NCBI GenBank assembly: GCA_964622665.1
Contig: CAZUUO010000006.1
Span: forward strand, 1-28,409
Direction of reading: 5' to 3'
Source of the DNA: CAZUUO01 sp964622665
GTDB taxonomy: Bacteria; Patescibacteriota; Patescibacteriia; Magasanikbacterales; GCA-002688135
Length of the DNA: 28,409 nucleotides
In this document: positions 1-8,311 of the stretch, piece after piece
Layout of the letters: each line of letters begins with the position of its first letter
Numbering within the stretch: position 1 is the stretch's first letter
Notes under the pieces: model-generated
The model's input: the letters and a program-made list of their open reading frames with translations, nothing else
Database searches by the model: none
Told to the model about the DNA's origin: nothing
Made by a program: the position numbers and the translations under genes

Positions 1-1181
1 AAATAATTTTCAGCATTTACCGGGATTCCATCTTTTCTTATTTCAAAATGTAAATGCGCACCCGTAACAAAAGGACCGGCCCCTGGTGTTCCCGGCGTTC
101 CACCCGACATACCAATGACGTCCCCTTGTTGAATCAAATCACCTTGCTTTACTAAAATTTTAGAAACGTGACCATACAAAGTTGAATATCCATTTTGGTG
201 AATCAATAAAATGTAGCTATAACCCATGCCCGCATTGCGTGCCTGTCCTACGTACCCGGTAGACGCTGCTTTAATTGGTGTACCTTGTGACGCACGAATA
301 TCAGTTCCGGGATGTTCAAATACATTGCGGAATGGATAATCCTTATCATGAAAATGCGCAGTCACAATTTGTGAAGGCACGGGCCACATAACAGAAAATT
401 CACCCAAACTTTTTAACTTACCTTCTTTAGCAAGTTTGGCACGCATTGCCTCTTCAAGCGAATAAATCTCTGACTCGGTTTTTCTTGATTGCGCCTTCAA
501 ATCAGCAAGTAATGATTGAAATTTCTTCTCCGAATTTTTTGTCTCAGCAAGTAATGTACTTTTTCTACCCTTATCACCCTCAAGCGCAAACTGCTTGCTA
601 GAAAGTTGATTCTTCAAATTAACGAGTGATGCCTTCTTTTTTTCTTGCTCGGTTTTTTTACCTTCTAAATCTTTCTTTGCTGTTTCAAGTTCAGCGAGTG
701 CTGACACTAAATTTTTTTGCATGTCAGCAATGTTTTGAGAATGAGAAATAACATCTGAAATTGATTGTCCGCCAACAACACCCTGCATATAATCAATCGC
801 ATCATTACGTTGAAGCGCCCGTAACAAGCTTGCAATCCATTCACGACGCTTCGTAATATCAATCTCTTTATTGGTGATACCTAACCCTAAAATCCTCAAC
901 TCAGCATTCGTCGTATCAATTTGTAAGTTAGTACTTTTAATTTCAAGATTCGTACGATCAATGCGCGTTTGAATAAGATCAAGCTGTCCTTTCAACGTAG
1001 AAATATCTTTTTGTTTGGCAGTTATAGCTTGATTATATGTATCAATTTTTCCTTGCAGTTGTTTAACCTCAGATTTTTTTGCATCAATTTGGTCTTGCAG
1101 CTCATCAGCGTGAGCAATTTGAGCAAAACAAAAAACCGAAAGCCACAAGCAGAATAAAAAACGTGGTATAAGGTTTCCCAT
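1..1181 (-). CDS. Secreted coiled-coil M23 (LytM-type) murein endopeptidase, EnvC/NlpD-like; 3' end outside window
   Basis: About 393 codons are visible; the stop lies beyond the left edge. I read it directly on the minus strand. The N-terminus is a signal peptide with a hydrophobic core and an A-H-A cleavage site at about residue 26. A long Gln/Lys/Glu-rich coiled coil of roughly 240 residues follows, then an M23 domain. The zinc signatures HPGTD (H-x3-D) and HLHFE (H-x-H) are both present, so it should be an active peptidoglycan endopeptidase outside the membrane. The layout matches EnvC-like division hydrolases; no FtsEX partner is in view. It lies 21 bp downstream of gltX and has its own candidate extended -10. 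No Shine-Dalgarno precedes the ATG. An ATG 18 bp upstream is in another frame. Confidence 0.9.
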   Translation of the reverse strand, partial: MGNLIPRFLFCLWLSVFCFAQIAHADELQDQIDAKKSEVKQLQGKIDTYNQAITAKQKDISTLKGQLDLIQTRIDRTNLEIKSTNLQIDTTNAELRILGLGITNKEIDITKRREWIASLLRALQRNDAIDYMQGVVGGQSISDVISHSQNIADMQKNLVSALAELETAKKDLEGKKTEQEKKKASLVNLKNQLSSKQFALEGDKGRKSTLLAETKNSEKKFQSLLADLKAQSRKTESEIYSLEEAMRAKLAKEGKLKSLGEFSVMWPVPSQIVTAHFHDKDYPFRNVFEHPGTDIRASQGTPIKAASTGYVGQARNAGMGYSYILLIHQNGYSTLYGHVSKILVKQGDLIQQGDVIGMSGGTPGTPGAGPFVTGAHLHFEIRKDGIPVNAENY

Positions 1182-1189
1182 ATACCACG

Positions 1190-1198
1190 AGTATAGCA
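1190..1198 (-). promoter_or_regulatory. Extended -10 promoter for the M23 gene
   Basis: On the minus strand TGC-TATACT (5/6 to TATAAT plus TGN) ends 8 nt before the ATG. No good -35 sits at 16-18 bp. Transcription from it would start at or beside the ATG, giving a leaderless mRNA. Confidence 0.4.
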
Positions 1199-1202
1199 CA
1201 TC

Positions 1203-2633
1203 TTAGACCGACCGTGCAGCAAACTTATCCAGTGCAACGGTAATGCGTCGTAAAACTTCATCCTTTCCCAACACTACTGCGATTGCAAGTGGTGGTGGTG
1301 ATTGATCAAGTCCTGACAATGCATAGCGTAACGGCCACAACACATCGCCATTCCCCTTCCCTGCCTTTTCTTTATATGCTTCAACGAGTGCTTCCAAGCC
1401 AATCAAGGTAAAGTCTTCATACTCACCAATGAGTTCACGAAGGTCGCGTAAAACAGCGGCACTCTCCTGTTCAGTCGCTTTTTTCCATACGACGCGCGTT
1501 ACATCATAGTCAGGCAAGTTCACCAAAAACTCTGCAGCACTATCAAAATCAGATAAAACTACCAATCGATCTTTCAAAAGTTCACAAGCACCGGCAAACA
1601 ACGATTCAGACATTGATAGCTTGGTGTAAGGCTGTAACCGTTTCTGTAATTCAGCAACGGATAATTCCTTAATATATTGACCATTCAACCAATCCAATTT
1701 TTCAAAATTAACAATACTTCCCGAAACATTCACCGCATGTAAATCAAACAAATCAATCAACTCCGCCATGCTATATTTTTCACGATCAGCTGAAGGATTC
1801 CAACCTTGCATAGCAAGAAAATTTAACAAAGCTTCCGGTAAGTATCCCTTATCCATGTATTGTTGTACCGAGACGTCACCCTTACGTTTTGATAATTTCT
1901 TACGATCACTACCCAATAATAAAGGTAAATGTGCAAAACGTGGCGCCTCCCATCCAAATGCTTGGTACAGTAATACATGTTTTGGAGTTGAAGAAATCCA
2001 TTCCTCTCCGCGAATAACATGCGAGATTTGCATCAAATGATCATCAACAACTACCGCTAAATGATATGTTGGGAATCCATCAGATTTCATCAATACTTGA
2101 TCATCAACGTCGCGATTCAAAATACTGATAGGGCCTCGAACCATATCATCAAAAGTGGTTGTGCCTTCCTTGGGTACTTTCAAGCGCACTACCAATCCAC
2201 TGGTCAGATTTCGCTCACGACAATGACTGTCATATCCTAAGTGCTGCTTGGTTGCTTCTTGTAATGCGCGCATTTCTTCTAGGCGTTCACTACTACAATC
2301 ACACCAATACGCCGCACCACTTCCCAACAATTTTTCAACATGTTCCTTATATATATCAAGTCGTGCAGATTGAATATAGGGACCAAAATCACCTTTCTCA
2401 GTTCCATCAATTTGGGGACCTTCATCAACCGTTAATCCTGCCCACGCTAAGGTCGATAAAATAACTGCCTGCGCATCAGCAACAAACCGTGTTCTATCAG
2501 TATCCTCAATACGAACAATAAACTTCCCACCCTGTTTTTTAGCAAAAAGATAGTTATACAACGCAATAAATAGTGTTCCAATATGGAGGTATCCCGTTGG
2601 TGACGGTGCAATACGAACTCTCACGTTATTCAT
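1203..2633 (-). CDS. gltX: Glutamyl-tRNA synthetase
   Basis: 476 aa, normal length for a class Ic GluRS. It charges tRNA-Glu with glutamate in the cytoplasm. The HIGH signature is HIGT at residues 17-20 and the KMSKS loop is KLSKR at 246-250. Cys111-x-Cys113 and His137-Cys138 lie where E. coli GluRS holds its zinc, so a zinc site is likely. The C-terminal anticodon-binding region is present. The start overlaps the stop of the upstream GT26 gene by 8 bp, which implies translational coupling, and no Shine-Dalgarno is seen. No glnS is in the window, so a non-discriminating enzyme that also charges tRNA-Gln is possible but cannot be told from this sequence alone. Confidence 0.97.
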   Translation of the reverse strand: MNNVRVRIAPSPTGYLHIGTLFIALYNYLFAKKQGGKFIVRIEDTDRTRFVADAQAVILSTLAWAGLTVDEGPQIDGTEKGDFGPYIQSARLDIYKEHVEKLLGSGAAYWCDCSSERLEEMRALQEATKQHLGYDSHCRERNLTSGLVVRLKVPKEGTTTFDDMVRGPISILNRDVDDQVLMKSDGFPTYHLAVVVDDHLMQISHVIRGEEWISSTPKHVLLYQAFGWEAPRFAHLPLLLGSDRKKLSKRKGDVSVQQYMDKGYLPEALLNFLAMQGWNPSADREKYSMAELIDLFDLHAVNVSGSIVNFEKLDWLNGQYIKELSVAELQKRLQPYTKLSMSESLFAGACELLKDRLVVLSDFDSAAEFLVNLPDYDVTRVVWKKATEQESAAVLRDLRELIGEYEDFTLIGLEALVEAYKEKAGKGNGDVLWPLRYALSGLDQSPPPLAIAVVLGKDEVLRRITVALDKFAARSV

Positions 2634-3327
2634 AGGAAACCGGATAAAATAAAGCTATACAAGGAAACACAATAACAGCCTTCACTATACGAGAAAATCT
2701 GCTGGGTTGCAACCACAATCTCCACATCCATTCTAAGCCAAAGGATGACACCCAGTGTGGTGCACGCGGCAATACACCCGCAATCATGTCGAATGCACCA
2801 CCAACTCCCATAGTGAGCAGAGCACCATGTTTAAGTAATTCATGTCCCAACAATTCCTGTTTATACATCCCTAATCCAATAAAAACTGCGCTACCAGGAA
2901 AGATTTGTTGTGACAACTCCTGTGCATACGCAATAATTTCAGCATCTGTCTGTAACTGAGGTGCTACCACCGGAGTAATATTTTTTAAGGGAAAAGTATG
3001 TGCAGCAGGAAAAACGTGCTCATTGCCCACATATACAATAGGAACTGAAAGATCGTTCGTCAGTTGTTGTAACAGAGCAACTCCCGTAATACGCGGCACA
3101 ACACATCGCTTAAAGCGCAGTACGAGTTGTAATCCAAATCCATCTACCACGCCAAAATCTGCAATTCGTAATAATTCCTGGTAAGAGGCATTGCTTCGTC
3201 CCATCAACAACATCTCAGGATTGGGTGTTGTAATATAGAGTGATCGCCCCTGAGAAAATGCAGCCAAAATAGCCCGCAGTAAAGCCGGATACGTAAGATT
3301 AGAAATGGTGGCACCCATGAATTTCAT
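2626..3327 (-). CDS. WecG/TagA/CpsF family glycosyltransferase (GT26)
   Basis: 233 aa, typical of GT26 enzymes, which add a sugar (often N-acetylmannosamine or a uronic-acid derivative) to a lipid-linked glycan precursor at the inner face of the membrane. Family signatures seen are the VVDGFGL stretch near residue 50, a FIGLGMYKQE-type segment in the second half, and the closing GVGGAFDMIAG...APHW...GLEWMWRL block. The C-terminal tail is basic and hydrophobic and probably touches the membrane. The first ATG is preferred because a -10 box ends 6 nt before it; Met4 is a weaker alternative. First gene of a GT26-gltX(-M23) unit, divergent from clpB. The sugar substrate cannot be deduced. Confidence 0.93.
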   Translation of the reverse strand: MKFMGATISNLTYPALLRAILAAFSQGRSLYITTPNPEMLLMGRSNASYQELLRIADFGVVDGFGLQLVLRFKRCVVPRITGVALLQQLTNDLSVPIVYVGNEHVFPAAHTFPLKNITPVVAPQLQTDAEIIAYAQELSQQIFPGSAVFIGLGMYKQELLGHELLKHGALLTMGVGGAFDMIAGVLPRAPHWVSSFGLEWMWRLWLQPSRFSRIVKAVIVFPCIALFYPVSYE

Positions 3328-3333
3328 AGGTAA

Positions 3334-3362
3334 ACTATACCAAAGACACTAAAATTTGTCCC
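3334..3362 (-). promoter_or_regulatory. Promoter of the GT26-gltX unit (predicted leaderless)
   Basis: Minus strand: GGGACA, a 17-bp spacer ending in TGG, then TATAGT. The -10 ends 6 nt before the ATG at 3327, so the start site should coincide with the start codon. It stands back to back with the clpB promoter. Confidence 0.6.
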
Positions 3363-3365
3363 CTC

Positions 3366-3394
3366 TTGTCGATTTTCCGTCAAAATGGTACATT
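3366..3394 (+). promoter_or_regulatory. clpB promoter
   Basis: TTGTCG, a 17-bp spacer ending in TGG, then TACATT. Expected start near 3401, giving a leader of only about 8 nt. No CIRCE inverted repeat is seen in the 81-bp divergent intergenic region. Confidence 0.5.
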
Positions 3395-3408
3395 AGCAGT
3401 CAAGGATA

Positions 3409-6063
3409 ATGACTGCTAAAACTACTATGATTCCAAACAATTTTACCAACAAATCACAAGAAGCTTTACATCGAGCCCACGAAATTTCCTCTGAATTTGG
3501 CCAAATGCAAATAGAAACTCCTCATATTTTTCTTGCATTATTAGAACAAGAGGATGGTGCGGTTATGTCAGTATTAACGAAATTAAATGTTGATACTGAT
3601 CGTTTAGAAAACACCATTGTTACCCTCATCGAAAAACTCCCCAAACAACAAGCTTTTCAAAATGCCGTACCGATCGGCCAAGTATATCTCTCCCCTGATA
3701 CGCTCCAAGTACTGGAAGCATCAGGCGTTGAAGCCTCAAAAATGAAAGATGAGTATATTTCAACCGAACATATTTTGTTAGGCTTTCTTGCGGTAAAAAA
3801 TGGTTTACAAGGAATTTTAAAACATTTCCACATTAGCTACGAAGCGGTATTACAAACATTAGTAGAAGTACGTGGTAATCAACGCGTCGACAACGCAACT
3901 CCAGAAACCAAATATCAAACCTTAGAAAAATACGGAAAGAATTTAACTGAACTCGCCCGCAAAGGAAAACTTGATCCCGTTATTGGTCGTGACGAAGAAA
4001 TTCGCCGTGTCATGCAAGTAGTTTCTCGTCGCACCAAAAACAATCCCGTATTAATTGGTGAACCAGGTGTGGGAAAAACCGCAGTTGTGGAAGGATTAGC
4101 ACAACGCATTGTCAGTAACGATGTTCCCGAAAACTTACTTGATAAAGAAATCGTGCAATTAGATATTGGAACCATGGTTGCGGGAACGAAATTCCGTGGT
4201 GAATTTGAAGATCGTCTCAAAGCAATATTAAAAGACGTTGAAAAATCAAACGGTCGCATCATTTTATTCATCGATGAAATGCACACCCTCGTGGGTGCTG
4301 GCTCAGCAGAAGGTTCCATGGATGCGGCAAACTTATTGAAACCAGCACTCGCTCGTGGTGAATTGCGGGCAATTGGTGCAACAACCCTTCGTGAATACCA
4401 AAAACATATTGAAAAAGATCCTGCATTGGAACGACGCTTTCAACCAGTCATGATTGCCGAAAGTTCTATCGACGATACTATCGCTATTTTGCGCGGTATC
4501 AAAGAAAAGTATGAAGTGCATCATGGGGTACGTATTACTGACGCTGCTGTCGTAAAAGCGGCAGAACTTTCAGCACGTTATATCAGTGACCGTTTTCTCC
4601 CCGACAAAGCAATCGATTTAATCGATGAAGCAGCAAGTGCACTCCGCATGGAAATTGACTCAATGCCCGCTGATTTGGACCGCATTAAACGTGATCAAAT
4701 GCGTCTTGAAATTGAAAAACGTGCACTTGAAAAAGAAAAAGACACAGAAAGTCTTGAACGCTTGCAAAAAATTGAAAAAGAATTATCAGAAGCACGCGAA
4801 AAAAGTGCCTCTCTTGAATTACAATGGAAAAAAGAAAAAGAAATTATCTCAAATATTCGCACCCTCAAAAAGACCATTGATCAGAAAAAAGCTGAGAGCG
4901 ATATTGCCGAACGAGACAGTGATCTCCAAAAAGTTGCCGAAATTCGCTATGGTGAAATTCCGACGTTAATAAAAAACGTAGAAGAAGAACAATACAAACT
5001 CAAAGAAGCACAAAAACATCGCAAAATTTTAAAGGAAGAAGTCCGCGAAGAAGACATAGCAGCAGTCGTTGCAAAGTGGCGCGGTATTCCGGTTGTTAGA
5101 ATGCTTGAAGAGGAATCAAAAAAACTTAGTGAGATGGAAGACGCACTGCGTTTACGAGTGATTGGCCAAGATGAAGCAGTTATTGCAGTATCAAACGCCG
5201 TCCGTCGCTCACGCAGTGGCATTAACGAAGAAAAACGCCCCATCGGTTCATTCATGTTTTTGGGACCTACCGGTGTTGGTAAAACGGAACTCGCGCGAGC
5301 ACTTGCTGAATTTATTTTCAATGATGAAAATGCGCTGGTTCGTGTCGACATGAGTGAGTACATGGAAAAACACGCCGTTGCTCGTATGATTGGTTCACCA
5401 CCAGGATATGTTGGCTTTGATGAAGGTGGTCAATTAACCGAAACAATTCGTCGCAAACCTTACTCCGTGATTTTGTTTGATGAAATTGAGAAAGCACACC
5501 CTGAAATATTCAACATTCTCTTGCAAATTTTAGAGGATGGTCGTTTAACTGATTCTAAGGGTCGTGCCGTAAATTTCAAAAACACGATCATTATCATGAC
5601 ATCAAATGTCGGTTCAGAAGAAATCATGCGCCTCGTTGAACGAGGAACGATTGGATTCCACAATGGAAAAACATCGGCAAATGACCAGGAGCGTCAGATG
5701 CAAGATAAAGTTCGCGAAAGCCTCAAAGAACAATTCAAACCTGAATTTTTGAACCGCCTCGATGAAATTATCATCTTCCATCCCCTTTCACAGGAAACGA
5801 TTGGTAATATTGCGAAGATTCATCTCGATAAAATCGTGCAACGCCTTAAGGAAAACAAACGTATTACAATTCAGTACACACCAGACGTTATCACCTTGCT
5901 TACCAAACAAGGATACGATCAAACATTTGGCGCACGACCACTACGCCGTTACATGCAACAACACATTCTCGATCCGCTCGCACTCAAAATTGTGAAAGGC
6001 GAAGTTGGTGAAGGAGCAACCGTAACGCTCGATGTGGAAAAAGATGCTATAACACTCTCATAA
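3409..6063 (+). CDS. clpB: ATP-dependent disaggregase ClpB
   Basis: 884 aa, full length for ClpB. The hexameric AAA+ chaperone threads aggregated proteins through its pore, with DnaK as usual partner (not in this window). Order: N-terminal Clp-N double repeat (about 10-150); AAA-1 with Walker A GEPGVGKT at 217-224 and Walker B LFIDEMH; a long charged coiled-coil middle domain (about 400-540) that marks ClpB rather than ClpC/ClpA; AAA-2 with Walker A GPTGVGKT at 619-626 and Walker B ILFDEIE; the C-terminal small domain. ClpB often begins close to the Met-x-Pro-Asn motif, so the ATG at 3427 is an alternative start. The AAGGA two bases before 3409 is too close to act as a normal ribosome-binding site. 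Single-gene unit with promoter and terminator. Confidence 0.98.
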   Translation: MTAKTTMIPNNFTNKSQEALHRAHEISSEFGQMQIETPHIFLALLEQEDGAVMSVLTKLNVDTDRLENTIVTLIEKLPKQQAFQNAVPIGQVYLSPDTLQVLEASGVEASKMKDEYISTEHILLGFLAVKNGLQGILKHFHISYEAVLQTLVEVRGNQRVDNATPETKYQTLEKYGKNLTELARKGKLDPVIGRDEEIRRVMQVVSRRTKNNPVLIGEPGVGKTAVVEGLAQRIVSNDVPENLLDKEIVQLDIGTMVAGTKFRGEFEDRLKAILKDVEKSNGRIILFIDEMHTLVGAGSAEGSMDAANLLKPALARGELRAIGATTLREYQKHIEKDPALERRFQPVMIAESSIDDTIAILRGIKEKYEVHHGVRITDAAVVKAAELSARYISDRFLPDKAIDLIDEAASALRMEIDSMPADLDRIKRDQMRLEIEKRALEKEKDTESLERLQKIEKELSEAREKSASLELQWKKEKEIISNIRTLKKTIDQKKAESDIAERDSDLQKVAEIRYGEIPTLIKNVEEEQYKLKEAQKHRKILKEEVREEDIAAVVAKWRGIPVVRMLEEESKKLSEMEDALRLRVIGQDEAVIAVSNAVRRSRSGINEEKRPIGSFMFLGPTGVGKTELARALAEFIFNDENALVRVDMSEYMEKHAVARMIGSPPGYVGFDEGGQLTETIRRKPYSVILFDEIEKAHPEIFNILLQILEDGRLTDSKGRAVNFKNTIIIMTSNVGSEEIMRLVERGTIGFHNGKTSANDQERQMQDKVRESLKEQFKPEFLNRLDEIIIFHPLSQETIGNIAKIHLDKIVQRLKENKRITIQYTPDVITLLTKQGYDQTFGARPLRRYMQQHILDPLALKIVKGEVGEGATVTLDVEKDAITLS

Positions 6064-6068
6064 CACAC

Positions 6069-6103
6069 AAAACACCGCGACCACAATTGCGGTGTTTTCC
6101 TTT
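6069..6103 (+). terminator. Intrinsic terminator of clpB
   Basis: Arms AAAACACCGC (6069-6078) and GCGGTGTTTT (6089-6098) form a 10-bp stem with a 10-nt loop. The T-rich tail overlaps the next gene's -35. Confidence 0.85.
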
Positions 6104-6130
6104 GATAGTAATTTCAAAAAATGGTACAGT
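6102..6130 (+). promoter_or_regulatory. Promoter of the secreted-protein/LigB/PriA operon
   Basis: TTGATA, a 17-bp spacer ending in TGG, then TACAGT, ending 8 nt before the ATG at 6139. The predicted mRNA is leaderless or nearly so. AAAGG one base before the ATG is too close for a classical ribosome-binding site. Confidence 0.65.
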
Positions 6131-6138
6131 AAAAAGGT

Positions 6139-7500
6139 ATGAAACGATTACCAATTTTTATTGCACTTTCACTTATTCTTGCACCACTCCAACTCGTGAA
6201 AGCTGCCGAATTCAACCCAAATTTTATAATTTCTGACGCTGATTTAGAAAATCATCTCACCATGGATGAAACATCTATCCAACAATTCCTTAATGAAAAA
6301 ACAGGAATACTCAAAGCAACTCTTTTTGAAGATGTCGATGGATCGATGAAAACAGCAGCACAAATCATTGCTTCTGCAGCAAAAGAAAATCAAATTAACC
6401 CTCGATTTTTGCTGGTCATGCTCCAAAAGGAACAAAGTCTTATCACGGATGATACCCCCAGTGAAAAACAAATCGCATGGGCAACCGGTTACGCAGTATG
6501 TGATAACTGTTTATTAAGCGACCCAAAAGTAGCAAAAAATAAAGGCTTCGCAAATCAAGTTCGCAGTACCGCCGCACTCATGCGATACTATATTGAAAAT
6601 GTGCAAACAGCATCTTGGATAAAACGCAAAGGAGTAACCTACACCATTTCAAATACCGCCGTCACCCCTCTTTCAAACGCTACCGCATATCTCTACACGT
6701 ACACTCCCCATTTACTTGGAAACCAAAATTTCTACAAAATTTGGAATACATGGTTTAAAGGACAACAATTCCCTGATGGCGTAATTGTACAAGTTCCCGG
6801 AAATCCCGACGTGTACCTCATTGAAAATGGTAAAAAACGAAGAGCAACAGGCATCGATATTATTCGCACATACTATGGCGATCAAACAGTATTAAGCGTC
6901 CGCCAAATTGATATTGATAGTATCCCTGATGGCGAGAATCTTCGCTTTCATAACTACGCATTACTACGCGCTGATAACGGCATAACCTATCTTAATGTTG
7001 ATCAAGTGCTCCATCCCTTCATTTCAGAAGACGCGCTCAAAAAATTAGGATTTAACCCTGAAGAAATTATCAACGTGAAACAACAAGATGTAGCCCCCTA
7101 CGACAAAGGTTCATTTTTAACTGCTAAATCAGTATATCCAACCGGCGCGCTACTAAAAGGACGTACTTCAGGCAAAATCTTCTACGTGCGCAATGGTGTG
7201 AAATATGAATTAAAGGATGCAGCACTCTTGAGCACCAACTTTAGTGAACAAAAGCCAGCACTCTTTAGAGATTCTGGTTTTGATAGTTTTGAAACAGGTA
7301 TTGATATCGTGGTACAAAACGGCTCACTCATTACTGGAAAGAAAGATAAAACAATATACCTCGTTTCCAATGGATCACTACGACCATTTACCGACGACAA
7401 ACAAGTAACCGCACTTGGTTTTAAAAAGGAAGATATCGTAACCATGACCGACACATACATCGCCACATTACCCAAAGGTGACGCCATGACGGCACAATAA
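6139..7500 (+). CDS. Secreted protein: lysozyme-like N-terminal domain plus C-terminal YLxxNG repeats
   Basis: 453 aa. A signal peptide (about 22 residues, cleavage after V-K-A) predicts export. Residues of about 25-210 hold a domain with segments NPRFLLVMLQKEQSL and ATAYLYTYTP. From memory these mark a family in actinobacteria and CPR bacteria that resembles lysozyme-like or glucosaminidase folds; catalysis is unproven. Residues of about 215-450 hold four diverged repeats built on a VYLI-ENGKKR-type strand pair followed by a G-F/Y...I..V stretch, of the sort seen in surface or wall-associated proteins. One base separates its stop from the next gene. Role inferred: wall remodelling or a surface protein; no substrate can be named. 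Confidence 0.75.
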   Translation: MKRLPIFIALSLILAPLQLVKAAEFNPNFIISDADLENHLTMDETSIQQFLNEKTGILKATLFEDVDGSMKTAAQIIASAAKENQINPRFLLVMLQKEQSLITDDTPSEKQIAWATGYAVCDNCLLSDPKVAKNKGFANQVRSTAALMRYYIENVQTASWIKRKGVTYTISNTAVTPLSNATAYLYTYTPHLLGNQNFYKIWNTWFKGQQFPDGVIVQVPGNPDVYLIENGKKRRATGIDIIRTYYGDQTVLSVRQIDIDSIPDGENLRFHNYALLRADNGITYLNVDQVLHPFISEDALKKLGFNPEEIINVKQQDVAPYDKGSFLTAKSVYPTGALLKGRTSGKIFYVRNGVKYELKDAALLSTNFSEQKPALFRDSGFDSFETGIDIVVQNGSLITGKKDKTIYLVSNGSLRPFTDDKQVTALGFKKEDIVTMTDTYIATLPKGDAMTAQ

Positions 7501-7501
7501 T

Positions 7502-8311
7502 ATGTCATTACAGCTTGCAGCACTTACTCCCCACTTACCCATCTTACATGACGGGATTCGAGAGAGTGAAGAAAACCCTCTAAAAAATACCGTGATTGCG
7601 ATGAAAAAAATCGCACAAGAATGCTATACTGCCAAAATAAAAACGGTGGTCATTATTGCTCCACACGAAGAACAATACGATGAAACGTTTGGGATCATTG
7701 GTACACCGACGGTCACCTCTTCCTATTTAGAATTTGGAGACGGTGTTTCAGAGGAAACATACCCCATAAATCTAAAACTTACTTCTCACATCATTGAGGA
7801 ATGTAAAAATAATGATGTGACCATCTCGACGATTCCGTTATCACGCATTCACTACGGAACAGCAATTCCCCTCATCCCTATTAAGAAAGTGAACAAAAAT
7901 ATATCACTCGTGATTATTTCCCCACCCAAAAATGGATCATACGACCAGTTATTAAAATTTGGTTACATTTTAAAAGAGGTGCTGTTAATGAACAACGATA
8001 GAACAATTCTACTTGCAAGCGGTGAAACAACGCACACCAATGAAAAAGACGGTCTTCTTCCCTTCCATAAGGCTGCATCAACAGCACAAAGTCGTCTTAT
8101 TACAGCTATCGAAGAATTAGATCCGGCACCGTTATATCGCATCGAATACAACCACATCGATGAATTAGGTATGTGTGTAACAAAACCAGCTGCCGTTTTA
8201 TTAGGTTGTTTAAAAAATACCGCGCCCCACATCGAACGCCTCAGTTTTGAAACATATGAGGGCGTTGGTCTTGCAACCATTCTATATGCGCTGAATCGTC
8301 ACACCCTATGA
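7502..8311 (+). CDS. LigB/Memo-like protein (class III extradiol dioxygenase fold)
   Basis: 269 aa, the usual size for the single-domain LigB-type fold. Likely metal-site and family motifs in order are TPHLP (His11), IIAPHE (about 52-57), a central HYGTAIPL stretch, ASGETTHT (the SGxxSH-like motif) and a C-terminal FETYEGVGLA with an acidic ligand candidate. The fold is shared by aromatic ring-cleaving dioxygenases and by Memo/AmrB proteins, which are not ring cleavers. The lack of any aromatic catabolism nearby makes the Memo-like reading more likely. It starts 1 base after the upstream stop, and its TGA overlaps the priA-like ATG by 4 bp, so translation is probably coupled. Substrate and reaction unknown. 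Confidence 0.7.
   Translation: MSLQLAALTPHLPILHDGIRESEENPLKNTVIAMKKIAQECYTAKIKTVVIIAPHEEQYDETFGIIGTPTVTSSYLEFGDGVSEETYPINLKLTSHIIEECKNNDVTISTIPLSRIHYGTAIPLIPIKKVNKNISLVIISPPKNGSYDQLLKFGYILKEVLLMNNDRTILLASGETTHTNEKDGLLPFHKAASTAQSRLITAIEELDPAPLYRIEYNHIDELGMCVTKPAAVLLGCLKNTAPHIERLSFETYEGVGLATILYALNRHTL

Noticed and set aside
3328..3408. CIRCE or other heat-shock operator before clpB
   Set aside because: No long inverted repeat is present; only two back-to-back promoters are seen.
7502..8311. Reassigned TGA (code 25, as in Gracilibacteria/Absconditabacteria)
   Set aside because: TGA ends the LigB-like gene in a normal ATGA overlap, and no internal TGA is needed in any recognised gene.
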